NCBI RefSeq assembly: GCF_017876315.1
Contig: NZ_JAGINU010000001.1
Coordinates: 124,001-188,000, forward strand
Reading direction: 5' to 3'
DNA: 64,000 nt
DNA from: Pseudonocardia parietis
GTDB lineage: Bacteria; Actinomycetota; Actinomycetes; Mycobacteriales; Pseudonocardiaceae
This document shows, one piece after another, positions 15,278 through 28,616 of the stretch; position 1 is the stretch's first letter, and every line of letters begins with the position of its first letter. The translations under genes and the position numbers were made by a program. The notes under the pieces were generated by a model. That model searched no databases, was not told the origin of the DNA, and was given only the letters and a program-made list of their open reading frames with translations.

Positions 15278-17119
15278 GTGACCTCCCATCCCTGCGCCCC
15301 CGTGCCCGAACGGCTCTTCGACGACGAGCGTGAGCAGCGCTGGCGGTCCCGGTTCACCGCGGTCCAGATGTCGCGGCCCTCGTGGGCGCGCGACGCACCG
15401 CAGCACACGGTGTACGTCTCCAACGCGACCGGCACCTTCGAGGTGCACGTGTGGGACCGCGCCTCCGGCGAGTACCGCCAGGTCACCGATCGGCGCAACG
15501 GCACCACGTCGGCCGAGCTGCCGCCCGGTGGCGAGCAGGTGTGGTGGTTCGCCGACACCGACGGCGACGAGTTCGGGCACTGGGTCGCCCAGCCGTGGTC
15601 CGCCGGCCCGGGCGCGCCGACGGTCCCCGCCGTGCCCGGGGCCGGCGACGGCTACCCGGCCGGGCTGGAGATCGGGCGGCGGCGCACCGCGGTCGGGGTC
15701 TCCACCGACGACGGCACGACCCTGCTGGTGCACGAGCGCGGGTCCTCGGAGCAGGCGCGCGTCGTGTACCGGCACACCGAGGACGCCGGGGTCGGCGCGC
15801 TGTCCGAGGACGAGACGCTCCTGGCGATCTCGCACTCCGAGCACGGCGACTCGCGCCATCCCTCGCTGCGGGTACTCGACCTCGAGAGCGGGACCACCGT
15901 CGCCGACCTGCACGACGGCCCCGGCAAGGGGCTCGAACCGCTGGAGTTCTCGCCGGTCGCCGGTGACCAGCGACTGCTGGTCGGACACGAGCGCCGCGGC
16001 CGGGACGAGCTGCTGATCTGGGATCCGACCACCGGCGCCGTCACCGAGCTCGAGCTCGACCTGCCGGGCGATCTCGTCGCCGGCTTCTACCCGGACGCCT
16101 CGGCGCTGCTGGTCGCGCACACGCACGCCGCCCGCACCCGGCTGTACCGCTACGAGCCGGCGGGCGGGACGCTCACCGAGCTTCCGACCGCGCCCGGGTG
16201 CGTCGGCTCCGCCGAGGTCCGCGACGACGGCACCGTCGAGTACTCGAGCTCGTCGGCGGCCACCCCGTCGCAGATCCGCGCGCTGAGCCCGGACGACTCC
16301 GACGCCGTCCTGGTCGTCCCGCCCGGGGAGCGCCCGCCCGGCTCGCTGCCGGTCCGCGACGTGTGGGCCGCGGGCCCCGGCGGGGACGTGCACGCGCTGG
16401 TCACCGAGGCCCCCAGAGCCGGCGACCGGCCCGCGCCGGCGGTCTTCGTCCTGCACGGCGGCCCGCACGCCGCCGACGAGGACCGGTTCGACGCCGGGCG
16501 CGCCACCTGGTCCGACGCCGGCTTCACCGTCGTGGAGGTCAACTACCGCGGCTCGACCGGCTACGGCTCCGGCTGGCGCGACGCCATCGAGGGCCGCCCG
16601 GGCCTGACCGAGCTGGCCGACGTCGCCGCCGTCCAGGACGCACTGGTCGCCGACGGCACCGTCGACCCGGCCCGCTGCGCGGTGGACGGCTGGTCGTGGG
16701 GCGGCTACCTGGCGCTGCTGGCCGCAGGCACCCAGCCGCAGCGCTGGGCCGCCGCCGTCGCCGGGGTGCCGGTGGCCGACTACGTGGCCGCCTACGCCGA
16801 CGAGATGGAGCAGCTGCGGGCCTTCGACCGGGCGCTGTTCGGCGGTTCGCCCGAGGAGCTGCCGCAGCTGTACCGGGAGGCGTCCCCGCTGACCTACGTG
16901 GACGCCGTCCGGGTGCCGGTGCTGGTCCTGGCCGGGGAGAACGACCCGCGCTGCCCCATCCGGCAGATCGACAACTACCTGGACGCGCTCGCCGCGCGCA
17001 AGGACGCCACCTACGAGGTCAGCCGGTTCGACGCCGGGCACGGCTCGCTCGTCGTCTCCGACCAGCTGGACCTGATCGCGACCGAGGTCGACTTCGTGCG
17101 ACGGGCGCTGGCCGGCTGA
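15278..17119 (+). CDS. S9-family prolyl-oligopeptidase-like serine hydrolase
   Basis: A 613-residue protein. Residues 30-350 form a beta-propeller-like domain with repeated W-x-x-x-S/T-G blocks; residues 370-613 are an alpha/beta hydrolase. The nucleophile S473 lies in G-W-S-W-G-G-Y, the acid is in A-G-E-N-D-P-R-C-P and the histidine in D-A-G-H-G-S. This matches cytoplasmic S9 peptidases (acylaminoacyl peptidase/DPP groups). No signal peptide is visible, so it probably trims peptides inside the cell. The following TetR gene converges on it with an 8-bp gap. Confidence 0.9.
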   Translation: MTSHPCAPVPERLFDDEREQRWRSRFTAVQMSRPSWARDAPQHTVYVSNATGTFEVHVWDRASGEYRQVTDRRNGTTSAELPPGGEQVWWFADTDGDEFGHWVAQPWSAGPGAPTVPAVPGAGDGYPAGLEIGRRRTAVGVSTDDGTTLLVHERGSSEQARVVYRHTEDAGVGALSEDETLLAISHSEHGDSRHPSLRVLDLESGTTVADLHDGPGKGLEPLEFSPVAGDQRLLVGHERRGRDELLIWDPTTGAVTELELDLPGDLVAGFYPDASALLVAHTHAARTRLYRYEPAGGTLTELPTAPGCVGSAEVRDDGTVEYSSSSAATPSQIRALSPDDSDAVLVVPPGERPPGSLPVRDVWAAGPGGDVHALVTEAPRAGDRPAPAVFVLHGGPHAADEDRFDAGRATWSDAGFTVVEVNYRGSTGYGSGWRDAIEGRPGLTELADVAAVQDALVADGTVDPARCAVDGWSWGGYLALLAAGTQPQRWAAAVAGVPVADYVAAYADEMEQLRAFDRALFGGSPEELPQLYREASPLTYVDAVRVPVLVLAGENDPRCPIRQIDNYLDALAARKDATYEVSRFDAGHGSLVVSDQLDLIATEVDFVRRALAG

Positions 17120-17127
17120 CGGGAGCG

Positions 17128-18063
17128 TCAGAAGCCGTCGGCCAGCTCGGGCAGGTCGGTACCGGCGTCGAGCGCGGAGCGCAGCCGGGCGGTGCGCTCC
17201 GCGTCCCACGGGCGGTCCGGGTCCGGCTCCAGGCCGGCGAGCAGTAGCCGGGCCATGCCGAACGTGACGAGCGACCAGTCCTCCGGTTCCCCGCCGGGCG
17301 AGGCCGCGACCCGGCGCCCGGCCAGCTCCGGCTGGACGAGCACCTTGATCACGAGGCCGCGCATGAGGGCGTTGCCCAGGTGGGCGAGGTCCTCGAGCGC
17401 CGGACCGGGCCGCAACCGCAGGCCGAGCAGCCGGGCGATGGCCTCCTGGTTGCGGACGATCCCGTCGGTCAACCGGCTCTCGGACGCCGCCAGCGCCGTG
17501 CCGACCTCGTCGCGCAGCCCGCTCTCCTCCATCCCGGCCAACGTCGCGGTCAGCGCCAGGTAGGTCCGCCACCCGGGGGCCTCGAGAACCCGCCGGAAGT
17601 CCGCGTCGACCGCCTCCCGGAGCACCTCGGCCGCGATGCGCATCCGGCCGTCCGCGGTGGCCAGGTCGTCGATCCGCTCGCCGAGGATCCGGCGGAGCGT
17701 CCCGCTCGCCTCCTCGATCCCGGTCGCGGCCATCGGCGCCTGCCCGCGGGCGAGCTCCAGCAGGAGATCACCGAGGAACTCCCCCTTCGACGGCCACCGC
17801 CGGTAGACCGCGCTGCGGGCGACACCGGCCTCCCGGATCACGTCCTCGAGCCGGAGGTGGTCGAGGCTCACGGTCAGCCCGAGCTCGGCGACCGCGGCCG
17901 CCGCGGTCTCGAGCATCAGCCGTTCGGTCTCGGCGTCGGACAGCCGTCGTCGCCGGGGACGCCCCGGTCCCGCACCGAGCACCGACCCCCGGCTCCCCGG
18001 CTCCCGCATCCGGGAAGCACCCGGAGACATCTCCGGGTCGCCCGGCTCCGAATCCACTGGCAT
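17128..18063 (-). CDS. TetR-family regulator with long N-terminal extension
   Basis: A 311-residue regulator, longer than the usual 190-220 because of a 40-residue Pro/Gly/Arg-rich N-terminus. The helix-turn-helix is at about 60-85: L-R-L-E-D-V-I-R-E-A-G-V-A-R-S-A-V-Y-R-R-W, with W replacing the common F. A helical ligand domain follows. It is divergent from a small membrane protein gene, and two near-perfect 19-bp palindromes lie between them (18076-18115), so it very likely represses itself and that gene. Confidence 0.9.
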   Translation of the reverse strand: MPVDSEPGDPEMSPGASRMREPGSRGSVLGAGPGRPRRRRLSDAETERLMLETAAAAVAELGLTVSLDHLRLEDVIREAGVARSAVYRRWPSKGEFLGDLLLELARGQAPMAATGIEEASGTLRRILGERIDDLATADGRMRIAAEVLREAVDADFRRVLEAPGWRTYLALTATLAGMEESGLRDEVGTALAASESRLTDGIVRNQEAIARLLGLRLRPGPALEDLAHLGNALMRGLVIKVLVQPELAGRRVAASPGGEPEDWSLVTFGMARLLLAGLEPDPDRPWDAERTARLRSALDAGTDLPELADGF

Positions 18064-18075
18064 CGGTCACCTCCG

Positions 18076-18115
18076 TTGAGACACGATGTCCCAAGTTTCA
18101 GACACTATGTCCGAA
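18076..18115. promoter_or_regulatory. Tandem palindromic TetR operator pair
   Basis: Two 19-bp sites, TTGAGACACGATGTCCCAA (18076-18094) and TTCAGACACTATGTCCGAA (18097-18115), share GACA-N3-TGTC cores and symmetric flanks (TTG/CAA and TTC/GAA). They repeat every 21 bp, two helical turns, so two dimers would bind the same DNA face. They lie between the divergent TetR and membrane-protein genes. Confidence 0.75.
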
Positions 18116-18148
18116 GCTGGAAGCCATGCTACGACCAGGGGGAACACC

Positions 18149-18595
18149 ATGACCGCTCGCACCACCGGACGACCCGCCGCACCGCCGCTGCTGCAGGCCG
18201 GTCTCGCGGCGACCGCGCTGACGGCGGTCGCCGTCGTCGTCGACCAGGCCGTGATCGGTTCGATCCGGGACCGGGTCACCGCCGTGTACGCCGGCCATCC
18301 CGGACTCGACGCCGGCGACGCCGAGTCGTTCGTGGTCACCATCCTGCTGACGACCGTTGTCCTCGGCACCCTCGGCTGGCTCGTCGCCCTGCTCGGTTCC
18401 CGCCGCCGGACCCGCTGGGCGGCTCCGGTCGGCACCGCTCTGTGGGTGCTCGGCCTGGGCGTCGCGGTGACCCTGATGACCGTCACCGAGTACGGCGGCA
18501 CGCTCGTACCGGCCTGGCTGGGCCTGCTCGGCCTGCTCCCGTCGCTGGTGGGGCTGGCCGCGACCGTGTCGCTGTGGCGGGACCGGCGGGCCTGA
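18149..18595 (+). CDS. Four-helix membrane protein, DUF6069-like
   Basis: A 148-residue protein with four hydrophobic helices (about 16-35, 60-80, 92-112, 118-138) and a basic C-terminus. AGGGGGAA 6-7 nt before the ATG at 18149 decides the start. The helix spacing and length recall the DUF6069 group of actinobacterial membrane proteins; I am not certain. Its promoter region contains the paired TetR operators, so it is probably expressed only when the divergent repressor is released. Confidence 0.7.
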   Translation: MTARTTGRPAAPPLLQAGLAATALTAVAVVVDQAVIGSIRDRVTAVYAGHPGLDAGDAESFVVTILLTTVVLGTLGWLVALLGSRRRTRWAAPVGTALWVLGLGVAVTLMTVTEYGGTLVPAWLGLLGLLPSLVGLAATVSLWRDRRA

Positions 18596-18601
18596 ACCCG
18601 C

Positions 18602-18946
18602 TCAGCGCCCGAGCAGCGGCAACACGTTCTCCGGTGGCCTGCCCAGCACGGCCCGGTCCCCGGAGCGCACGAGCGGGCGCTCGATCAGCGTCGGGTCGGC
18701 GGCCAGGGCGTCGAGCAGGGTGTCCCGGTCGGCGCCCTTCAGGCCTTGCTCCCGGAAGGCGGACTCGCCGGTGCGGGTCAGCGTGAGCGGGTCCTCGGTG
18801 CCGAGCTCGGTGAGCACGACCTCGAGCTCGGCCCGGGACGGCGGGTCGTCCAGGTACCGGCGCACCGTCGGCTCGACGCCGTGCTCCTGCAACAGGGCGA
18901 GGGTGGCGCGGCTCTTGGAGCAGCGCGGGTTGTGCCAGATCTCCAC
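18602..18946 (-). CDS. arsC: ArsC-family arsenate reductase, glutaredoxin type
   Basis: A 114-residue thioredoxin-fold protein. The active cysteine is in H-N-P-R-C-S-K-S-R, and the anion-binding arginines lie in the later I-E-R-P-L-V-R region, as in E. coli-type ArsC. It would reduce arsenate to arsenite with glutathione/mycothiol-dependent help. No arsenite pump or ArsR regulator is adjacent, so detoxification may not be its only role; the ArsC fold is also used by Spx/YffB-like proteins. It converges with the DUF6069-like gene (6-bp gap). Confidence 0.85.
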   Translation of the reverse strand: MEIWHNPRCSKSRATLALLQEHGVEPTVRRYLDDPPSRAELEVVLTELGTEDPLTLTRTGESAFREQGLKGADRDTLLDALAADPTLIERPLVRSGDRAVLGRPPENVLPLLGR

Positions 18947-19011
18947 GCGGGGAGCCTACGGCTCGCGGGTGGTCATCGCGGCCGGGACCGCGATGACCAC
19001 CCGCGCCGAGG

Positions 19012-20508
19012 TCAGTCGAACCGGCCTCCGCCCTTGACGGACTCGTTCTTCGCCAGCTCGGCCTTGATCGCGGCCTCGATCCGGTCGCCGATGGCCTTGT
19101 CGATGTTCTTCCAGTACTGGTAGACGCGCTCGCGGATGTCGTCGGACTGCACGCCCGAGGCCGCACCCGCCACGTTGCCGACGAGCCGCTCGCGCTCCTC
19201 GTCGTTCATCACCTGGTTGATGAGGGTGTTGGCCTGGCCGTAGTCGTCGTCCTCGGCGCGCAGCGTGTAGGCCTGCTGCACCATGTCGCCGTCGACGGCG
19301 AAGTAGTTCGAGTAGACGGCACGGCTCGGGTCGGCCTTCGGGCCGCCCTGCGAGTTCGGCGCGTACACCGGGTCGCTGACGTTCTCGACCCGCATACCAC
19401 CGTCCTTCGAGTAGCTGTGGACGGGCACCTTCGGCCGGTTGACCGGGATCATCTGGTAGTTCACGCCGAGCCGGGCACGGTGCGCGTCGGCGTAGGAGAA
19501 CCCGCGGCCCAGCAGCATCTTGTCCGGCGAGAGGCCGGTGCCGGGCACCAGGTTGTTCGGCTGGAACGCCGCCTGCTCCATCTCCGTGTGGAAGTCGGTG
19601 ACGTTGCGGTTCAGCTCCATCTTCCCGACCTCGATGAGCGGGTAGTCGGCGTGCGGCCACACCTTGGTGAGGTCGAACGGGTTGTACCGGTAGGTCTTCG
19701 CGTCCTCGAACGGCATGACCTGCACCTTCAGCGTCCAGGTCGGGAACTCACGGCGCTCGATCGCGTCGTACAGGTCGCGCTGGTGGGCGTCGCCGTCCTC
19801 GCCCGCGAGGTGGTCGGCCTCGGCCTGGGTGAGGCACTCGACGCCCTGGTCGGTCTTGAAGTGGTACTTCACCCAGAACTGCTCGCCGGAGGCGTTCACC
19901 CAGGAGTAGGTGTGGCTGGAGTAGCCGTTCATGTGCCGCCAGGTCTTCGGGATCCCGCGGTCGCCCATCAGCCAGGACACCTGGTGTGCCGACTCCGGCG
20001 AGAGGGTCCAGAAGTCCCACTGCATGTCGGCGTCGCGCAGGTTGTTGCGCGCCAGCCGCTTCTGGGAGCGGATGAAGTGCTGGAACTTCATGGGGTCGCG
20101 GATGAAGAACACCGGGGTGTTGTTGCCGACGAGGTCGAAGTTGCCCTCGGAGGTGTAGAACTTCAGCGCGAAGCCGCGGGGGTCGCGCCAGGTGTCGGGG
20201 CTGCCCCGCTCGCCCGCGACGGTGGAGAACCGCGCCATCATCTCGGTCTCGGCGCCGGGCTGGAACATCGCGGCCCGGGTGTAGGCGCTGACGTCGCCGG
20301 TGACCCGGAACGTCCCGAACGCGCCGCCGCCCTTCGCGTGCGGCTGGCGCTCCGGGATGCGCTCCCGGTTGAACTGCGCCATCTGCTCGATCAGGTAGTT
20401 GTCGTTGAGCAGGATGGGGCCGTCCGGGCCGATGGTCAGCGAGTGCTCGTCGCTGACGACCGGGCTGCCGGAATCAGTGGTGGTCGGCTGGGGCTGCGAG
20501 CTCGTCAC
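19012..20508 (-). CDS. katA: Monofunctional haem catalase
   Basis: A 498-residue catalase. The distal histidine lies in [11 protein letters not shown], the conserved asparagine in [11 protein letters not shown], and the proximal haem tyrosine in [14 protein letters not shown]. The small-subunit clade lacks the C-terminal flavodoxin-like domain, as here. It converts H2O2 to water and O2 in the cytoplasm. The GTG start follows GAGGAGG and overlaps the fur stop by 4 bp (GTGA), so the two genes are translationally coupled. Confidence 0.97.
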   Translation of the reverse strand: MTSSQPQPTTTDSGSPVVSDEHSLTIGPDGPILLNDNYLIEQMAQFNRERIPERQPHAKGGGAFGTFRVTGDVSAYTRAAMFQPGAETEMMARFSTVAGERGSPDTWRDPRGFALKFYTSEGNFDLVGNNTPVFFIRDPMKFQHFIRSQKRLARNNLRDADMQWDFWTLSPESAHQVSWLMGDRGIPKTWRHMNGYSSHTYSWVNASGEQFWVKYHFKTDQGVECLTQAEADHLAGEDGDAHQRDLYDAIERREFPTWTLKVQVMPFEDAKTYRYNPFDLTKVWPHADYPLIEVGKMELNRNVTDFHTEMEQAAFQPNNLVPGTGLSPDKMLLGRGFSYADAHRARLGVNYQMIPVNRPKVPVHSYSKDGGMRVENVSDPVYAPNSQGGPKADPSRAVYSNYFAVDGDMVQQAYTLRAEDDDYGQANTLINQVMNDEERERLVGNVAGAASGVQSDDIRERVYQYWKNIDKAIGDRIEAAIKAELAKNESVKGGGRFD

Positions 20509-20969
20509 TGCCGTGCCTCCTCGTGGTGGGTTGTTGCGGTCACTCCGCCGTTGCGGCAGCCGGGACACTGCCCCCAGAAGACGACCTCGGCCTCGTCGAC
20601 GACGAAGCCGGCGACGTCGTCCGGGGTCAGGCACGGACCGGCGCCGGCGACACAGTCGACGTCGACGGTCCGGCCGCACGCCCGGCAGACCAGGTGGTGA
20701 TGGTTGTCCCCGGCCCGGGTCTCGAACCGGGCCGGCGAGTCCGCCGGCACGATCCGCCGGACCAGCCCGGCGTCGGTGCAGGCCGTCAGGACGTTGTAGA
20801 CGGTCTGGGTCGACACCGAGTCGAGACGGGCACGGACCAGCGTGGCCACCGTGTCGGCGGTGGCGTGGGGATGGCCCGCCAGCACCTCGAGCACGGCGAC
20901 CCGCGGGGCGGTGACCCGCAGGCCGACCTCCCGCAACCGATCCGCCGTGGTGCTGCTCCGATGCTCCAT
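20505..20969 (-). CDS. Fur-family peroxide/metal regulator
   Basis: A 154-residue Fur protein. The winged helix ([21 protein letters not shown]) is followed by the metal-binding domain with [11 protein letters not shown] and a second C-P-G-C pair for structural zinc. Fur proteins directly upstream of catalase usually act as peroxide sensors (PerR/FurA/CatR class) that repress the pair. Upstream, at 20995-21013, the repeat GGAA-N11-TTCC sits in an A-rich patch and could be the operator. Confidence 0.92.
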   Translation of the reverse strand: MEHRSSTTADRLREVGLRVTAPRVAVLEVLAGHPHATADTVATLVRARLDSVSTQTVYNVLTACTDAGLVRRIVPADSPARFETRAGDNHHHLVCRACGRTVDVDCVAGAGPCLTPDDVAGFVVDEAEVVFWGQCPGCRNGGVTATTHHEEARQ

Positions 20970-20994
20970 CCCCGACGGGGTTCCCCGGTTTTCT

Positions 20995-21013
20995 GGAACC
21001 AAACAAAGATTCC
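20995..21013. promoter_or_regulatory. Candidate Fur operator GGAA-N11-TTCC
   Basis: An A-rich inverted repeat, GGAACCAAACAAAGATTCC, unusual in this GC-rich DNA, lies 26 bp upstream of the fur start and between the divergent fur and MFS genes. Autoregulation of fur-catalase pairs is typical of the family; the assignment to this site is inference. Confidence 0.35.
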
Positions 21014-21060
21014 GGCGGCCCGGCCGGAAACCGGTCGACAGCGCAGCGCACGATGGGAGC

Positions 21061-22293
21061 GTGGTCGACACCCTCCCCGCCGACGAACCGCCGCGCGCAG
21101 GGATCGGCGCCTTCACCGACGTCCTGCGCCGGCCCGGTGTCGGGGCGGTCACCGGGGTCGGGATGGCGGCCCGGATCCCGGCGACGGCCGTCGGGGTCAC
21201 CCTGACCCTGCACACCGTCATGACGCTGGGCTACGGCTTCGGCGCCGCCGGGGTGGTCGCCGCGGCCGTCCCCACCGGGATGGCGATCGGCGCACCGCTG
21301 CTCGGCTCGGTCATCGACCGGCACGGCCTGCGCCCGGTCCTGGCGCTGACGATGACGGCGGGGGTGCTGTTCTGGTCGGTCGCCCCGTTGCTGGGATACG
21401 CCGGTCTGCTCGGCGCCGCGTTCGTCGCCGGGGTGCTGACGTTGCCGGTGTTCTCGCTGGTCAGGCAGGTGCTCGCGGCGATCGTTCCGGCGGGGCACCG
21501 GCGACCGGCCTTCGCGCTCGACTCCATGTCGGTCGAGGTCTCGTACATGACCGGCCCCGCGATCGGGTCGCTGCTCACGGTGTGGCTGGGCTCCGCCGTC
21601 TCGCTGCGCGTGATCGGGGCCGGGTTCGTCCTGGCCGGCCTGGCGCTGTGGTTGCTGAACCCGCCGGTCCGGGCCGACGGCGCGGGTCCCGATCGCACCG
21701 CGCGACCACCGATACGCAGCTGGCTGTCCCGCCCGCTGGTCGGTGCGCTGCTCTCCGTGACGGCCGCGGTCGTCGCGATCATGGGCACCGAGTTCGCGTT
21801 CATCGCGGCACTCACCGATGCGGGTCAGGCCTGGGCGATCGCGCTGGTCAACGCCGTGTGGTGCCTGGGTTCGCTGGTCGGCGGGTTCGTCTACGGCGCG
21901 ACCCGGCGGGCCGTCCCGCTTCCGTTGCTGCTCGCCGTGCTGGGGCTGGCGACGCTCCCGGCCGCGCTCGCCTGGTCCTGGTGGAGCCTGCTGTTCCTGC
22001 TCCTGCCCGCCGGGCTCGTCACCGCGCCGACGCTGGCGGCCGGCAGCGACGCCGTCGGCGAGCTCGCTCCCGACCGGGTCCGGGGGCTGGTCACCGGGCT
22101 GCAGGGATCGGCGACGACGATCGGGATCGCGATCGCCACCCCGCTGTCCGGTTTCCTGGTCGATGCCGTGTCCCCGGCACTGGCGATCGTCGTCTGCGCG
22201 TCGGTCGCGACGGCCGCCGCCGTCGTCGCGGCCTGGTTGATGCGCTCCCCCGGCTGCGACGAACGGTCGGTGGCCGATCACGCAAGCCGGTGA
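21061..22293 (+). CDS. MFS transporter
   Basis: A 410-residue protein with twelve hydrophobic segments in two halves. The loop motif [12 protein letters not shown] is the MFS signature between helices 2 and 3. The start is GTG at 21061; ATG-free upstream sequence belongs to the divergent fur promoter. The pattern resembles DHA1-like drug or metabolite exporters. The substrate is unknown. It is followed 81 bp later by the EEP-family gene on the same strand. Confidence 0.85.
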   Translation: MVDTLPADEPPRAGIGAFTDVLRRPGVGAVTGVGMAARIPATAVGVTLTLHTVMTLGYGFGAAGVVAAAVPTGMAIGAPLLGSVIDRHGLRPVLALTMTAGVLFWSVAPLLGYAGLLGAAFVAGVLTLPVFSLVRQVLAAIVPAGHRRPAFALDSMSVEVSYMTGPAIGSLLTVWLGSAVSLRVIGAGFVLAGLALWLLNPPVRADGAGPDRTARPPIRSWLSRPLVGALLSVTAAVVAIMGTEFAFIAALTDAGQAWAIALVNAVWCLGSLVGGFVYGATRRAVPLPLLLAVLGLATLPAALAWSWWSLLFLLLPAGLVTAPTLAAGSDAVGELAPDRVRGLVTGLQGSATTIGIAIATPLSGFLVDAVSPALAIVVCASVATAAAVVAAWLMRSPGCDERSVADHASR

Positions 22294-22373
22294 CTGAGAG
22301 CGTCCACAGGCGATCGGCGCACCGCGCCCGCATCGTTGCCGCCGGGGCCAGGCACTCGGGCAGACTGGATCGA

Positions 22374-23396
22374 GTGAGCGCGCCGCCCCACCCGGACTCC
22401 CAGACCCAGCCGATCCGACGCGGGCGTACCCGCCGCCGGTTCGGTCCGCTGCGGTGGGCGTGCGCACTGTTCCTCGGCACCGGCGCGGCGCTCGCCACCC
22501 TGCCGGATCTGGCCGGGCTGGACGCCTACTCGCCGTTCGCGCAGATCATCGCGTTCCGGCCGCTCCTGGTCGCCGGACTGGCCGTCCTCGTCGGGCTCGG
22601 CCTGCTGATCACCGTGTTCGCCCGCCGGTTCTGGCCGGTGCCGGTCGTGCTCGCCCTGGTCGCGCTCCTCGGAGCGTCCCTGGTGCTGCCGCGCACGACC
22701 GCCTCGGCCGCCCCACCGGCCGGCGGCGCCACGCTGAAGGTGCTCGCCCTCAACGTCTACGAGGGCGAGGCGGACACAGACTCGCTCGCCGCGCTGATCG
22801 ACAACGAGGACCCGGACATCGTCTCGATCCCCGAGGCGGGCGGCCGCTACCAGCGGGAGCTCGAACCGCTGCTGGAACCGCTCGGCTACCGGGTCGAGTC
22901 GTCGGTCTCACCGCGCCGCGCCGACGTGACGGGCAACTCGATCGCGATCGCCGAGCACATGGGCGACGTCCGCACCCGGATCGGCGACGACGTCCAGTTC
23001 CCGTACCTGGAGGCGACCGGCGGCGGGCTCGGCGACCTGCGGTTCGTCGCGTTCCACTCGGTCGCGCCGGTGCCGCGCTCGGTCGGGCAGTGGCGCTCGG
23101 ATCTGAACACGCTCACCGGCTGGTGCTCGGGAGACGCCCCCGCGGTGATCGCCGGGGACTTCAACGCGACGCTCGACCACTCGGTGCTCCGGGACGCGAT
23201 CACCGGTTGCTCCGACGCCGCCGCGGACACCGGGAACGGGCTGTCGGGTACCTGGCCGACCTGGGCGCCGGCCTGGCTGGGGCCGCAGATCGACCACGTG
23301 CTCTCCACCGAGGGCATCGTCGCCGAGACGTTCGAGACGCACCTGGTGCCCGGGACCGACCACCGGGCCGTGGTGACCACGCTGCGCCTGCCCTGA
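22374..23396 (+). CDS. Membrane-anchored endonuclease/exonuclease/phosphatase-family protein
   Basis: A 340-residue protein starting at GTG. A basic N-terminus precedes three hydrophobic helices (about 25-45, 55-80, 85-105), then an EEP domain: [15 protein letters not shown] (catalytic Glu), V-I-A-G-D-F-N-A-T (Asp/Asn) and P-G-T-D-H-R-A-V (catalytic His). The catalytic half should face outside and may cleave phosphodiesters such as nucleic acids or phospholipids; related actinobacterial proteins are uncharacterised. A strong hairpin follows. Confidence 0.88.
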   Translation: MSAPPHPDSQTQPIRRGRTRRRFGPLRWACALFLGTGAALATLPDLAGLDAYSPFAQIIAFRPLLVAGLAVLVGLGLLITVFARRFWPVPVVLALVALLGASLVLPRTTASAAPPAGGATLKVLALNVYEGEADTDSLAALIDNEDPDIVSIPEAGGRYQRELEPLLEPLGYRVESSVSPRRADVTGNSIAIAEHMGDVRTRIGDDVQFPYLEATGGGLGDLRFVAFHSVAPVPRSVGQWRSDLNTLTGWCSGDAPAVIAGDFNATLDHSVLRDAITGCSDAAADTGNGLSGTWPTWAPAWLGPQIDHVLSTEGIVAETFETHLVPGTDHRAVVTTLRLP

Positions 23397-23420
23397 ACCG
23401 CCTGTCCTGATACAACGCTG

Positions 23421-23455
23421 ACGGCCGCCGCCCGGGAGTCCCGGACGGCGGCCGT
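23421..23455. terminator. Bidirectional terminator hairpin
   Basis: Perfect 10-bp arms ACGGCCGCCG and CGGCGGCCGT enclose a further CCCGGGAGTCCCGG hairpin. It lies between the convergent EEP-family and asd genes. Confidence 0.75.
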
Positions 23456-23475
23456 CGTGCCGTGCGTACGCCTGG

Positions 23476-24555
23476 TCAGCCGGCTGCGGCGACCGTCTCG
23501 GCGATCTCGTAGGTGTTCAGCGCGGCACCCTTGCGCAGGTTGTCACCGCACACGAACAGCTCCAGGGTGTTCGGGAAGTCCAGCGACTGCCGGATCCGCC
23601 CCACCACGGTCGGGTCGCCGCCGACGGCGTCGGCCGGGGTCGGCCACTCGCCCGCCGCCGGGTCGTCCTTCACGACGATCGTCGGCTGCGCGCCGAGCAC
23701 CTTGCGGGCTGCCTCGACGGAGACCTCGGACGAGAACGTCGCGTGGATCGCCAGCGCGTGCGTGGTGACGACCGGGACGCGGACACACGTCGCGGACACC
23801 TTGAGCTCCGGGATCCCGAGGATCTTGCGGGACTCGTTGCGGACCTTCAGCTCCTCGGACGACCAGCCGTCGTCCTTCACCGAACCGGCCCACGGCACGA
23901 CGTTCAGGGCCAGCGGGGCCGGGAACGGCGAGCCCGCCTCGGAGCCGACCGGCACGCCCGCGTCGGTGAGGACCTTGGCGACGTCGCCGGAGACGTTGCC
24001 CGCGCCCTTCCCGGCGAGGGCCTCGATCTCGGCGTAGAGCTGGTCGATGCCGGGCTGCCCGGCACCGGACGCGGCCTGGTAGGAGGAGACGACCAGCGCC
24101 TCCAGGCCGAACTCGCGGTGCAGCGCACCCATCGCCGCCATCATCGACAGCGTCGTGCAGTTCGGGTTGGCGATGACGCCCTTGGGACGCTCGGTGACCT
24201 TGTCCGGGTTGACCTCGGGGACCACCAGCGGGACCTCGGGGTCCATCCGGAACGCGCCGGAGTTGTCCACCGCGACGGCGCCGCGGGCGGCCGCGATCGG
24301 CGCCCACTCGGCGCTGACCTCGTCCGGGACGTCGAACATCGCGATGTCGACGCCGTCGAACACGTCGGGCGCGAGCTCCAGGACCGTGATGTCCTCGCCG
24401 CGCACCCGCAGCACCTTGCCCGCGCTGCGCGCGGAGGCGACGAGGCGGATCTCGCCCCACGGCACCGACTCGCGGGAGTCCATGATCTCGATCATCGTCG
24501 TGCCGACGGCGCCGGTGGCGCCGACGAGTGCCAGAACGGGCTTGTCCATGGCCAT
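23476..24555 (-). CDS. asd: Aspartate-semialdehyde dehydrogenase
   Basis: A 359-residue enzyme. It has the nucleotide-binding start [12 protein letters not shown], the catalytic cysteine in I-A-N-P-N-C-T-T, and the substrate/His region R-V-P-V-V-T-T-H-A. It reduces aspartyl phosphate to the semialdehyde with NADPH, feeding lysine/diaminopimelate, threonine and methionine synthesis. It lies 6 bp after lysC and is surely cotranscribed. Two in-frame ATGs two codons apart are possible starts. Confidence 0.97.
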   Translation of the reverse strand: MAMDKPVLALVGATGAVGTTMIEIMDSRESVPWGEIRLVASARSAGKVLRVRGEDITVLELAPDVFDGVDIAMFDVPDEVSAEWAPIAAARGAVAVDNSGAFRMDPEVPLVVPEVNPDKVTERPKGVIANPNCTTLSMMAAMGALHREFGLEALVVSSYQAASGAGQPGIDQLYAEIEALAGKGAGNVSGDVAKVLTDAGVPVGSEAGSPFPAPLALNVVPWAGSVKDDGWSSEELKVRNESRKILGIPELKVSATCVRVPVVTTHALAIHATFSSEVSVEAARKVLGAQPTIVVKDDPAAGEWPTPADAVGGDPTVVGRIRQSLDFPNTLELFVCGDNLRKGAALNTYEIAETVAAAG

Positions 24556-24561
24556 CTCAGA

Positions 24562-25827
<1,266 letters not shown>

Positions 25828-26009
25828 GCCGACCTCCTGTCCTGGCTCCGCGAACCGGAGCCGTCGGGTGCTCTCTCTTCGGCCGCGGCAAACATGGGTG
25901 GCGTATCCGCGGCGCTGGTCGGAACGGCACACTACCGGCGGTCGGCACCCGATTTCAGGCTCTGACCCTGCCTCGATGACGAGTGACACACGGGCGTGGC
26001 CGCGACGGG

Positions 26010-26192
26010 CCCGTATCGGGTATCCCGCGCCGCGCGCAGGCCCGCGAGGTGATCAGGCCTGCCGTTACGGGAGACGTCGGCGAACACCCGCTCACACCCG
26101 TCCGCGGCGCACCGGCCGAGCCGGTCCATGCCCCGCGTCGCGAGGTGTGTGGCGGTGCCGGTCGCGATCAGCGCGTGCAGCCGGTACCTGGC
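26010..26192 (-). pseudogene. Relic of a CGNR zinc-finger protein
   Basis: The minus strand reads G-R-C-A-A-D-G-C-E-R-V-F-A-D-V-S-R-N-G-R, the first half of a CGNR zinc finger (normally C-x4-C-x-x-x-F-x-D-x-S-R-N). The second half (usually Y-C-S-x-x-C-A) appears only in another frame as I-T-S-R-A-C-A-R-R. The N-terminal regulatory domain is missing. The piece is frameshifted and isolated, so it is a decayed fragment. Confidence 0.5.
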
Positions 26193-26218
26193 GCATCCTC
26201 CTGGAGACGTCCCCGGAT

Positions 26219-26524
26219 CTAGACCCGCCGCAGGAGCCGGACGACCACCGTCGTCAGCACCAGCCACAGGACCGCGGCGACGCCGTAGTTCAGCGTCACG
26301 GCCATCTTCGGCTGCTCGGGGGTGAACAGGTCACCGAGCCCGAGGTTGAACTGCCCCGCCCAGTCGGCGACGAACTCGGTCAGGAAGTTCTGCGGGTTCG
26401 CGTCGAGCAGGGTGAGCACGATGTGCCCGACGAGGATCGCGACGATCACCAGACCGACGATCCGCACGATCGTCGCGATGATCCCGAGCCCCTGCCGCAC
26501 GGTGGTTCCCACGGTTGCCGCCAT
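26219..26524 (-). CDS. Small two-helix membrane protein, function unknown
   Basis: A 101-residue protein whose ATG at 26524 has GAGAGGG about 8 nt upstream. One hydrophobic helix spans about 15-38 and a second about 78-95; the loop between carries N-P-Q-N-F-L-T-E-F-V-A-D-W-A and F-T-P-E-Q-P-K. Similar short proteins occur widely in actinobacteria without a known role. It is divergent from the leuA leader region. Confidence 0.65.
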   Translation of the reverse strand: MAATVGTTVRQGLGIIATIVRIVGLVIVAILVGHIVLTLLDANPQNFLTEFVADWAGQFNLGLGDLFTPEQPKMAVTLNYGVAAVLWLVLTTVVVRLLRRV

Positions 26525-26615
26525 CGCACACCCTCTCGTCGTGACGGGCGCCATGATCGCATCGCGGCGCCCTCGCCACCCGTTCAACGAGGAGTGGCGC
26601 CACGAGTTGTGATGA

Positions 26616-28604
<1,989 letters not shown>

Positions 28605-28616
28605 TTGCCGGCCGCT

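Noticed and set aside
14072-17572. Very long minus-strand open frame (over 1100 codons) opposite the TetR, lipoprotein and S9 peptidase genes
   Set aside because: Composition is that of the antisense of GC-rich codons (Arg/Gly/Pro/Ala runs, no domain). The opposite-strand genes have clear motifs.
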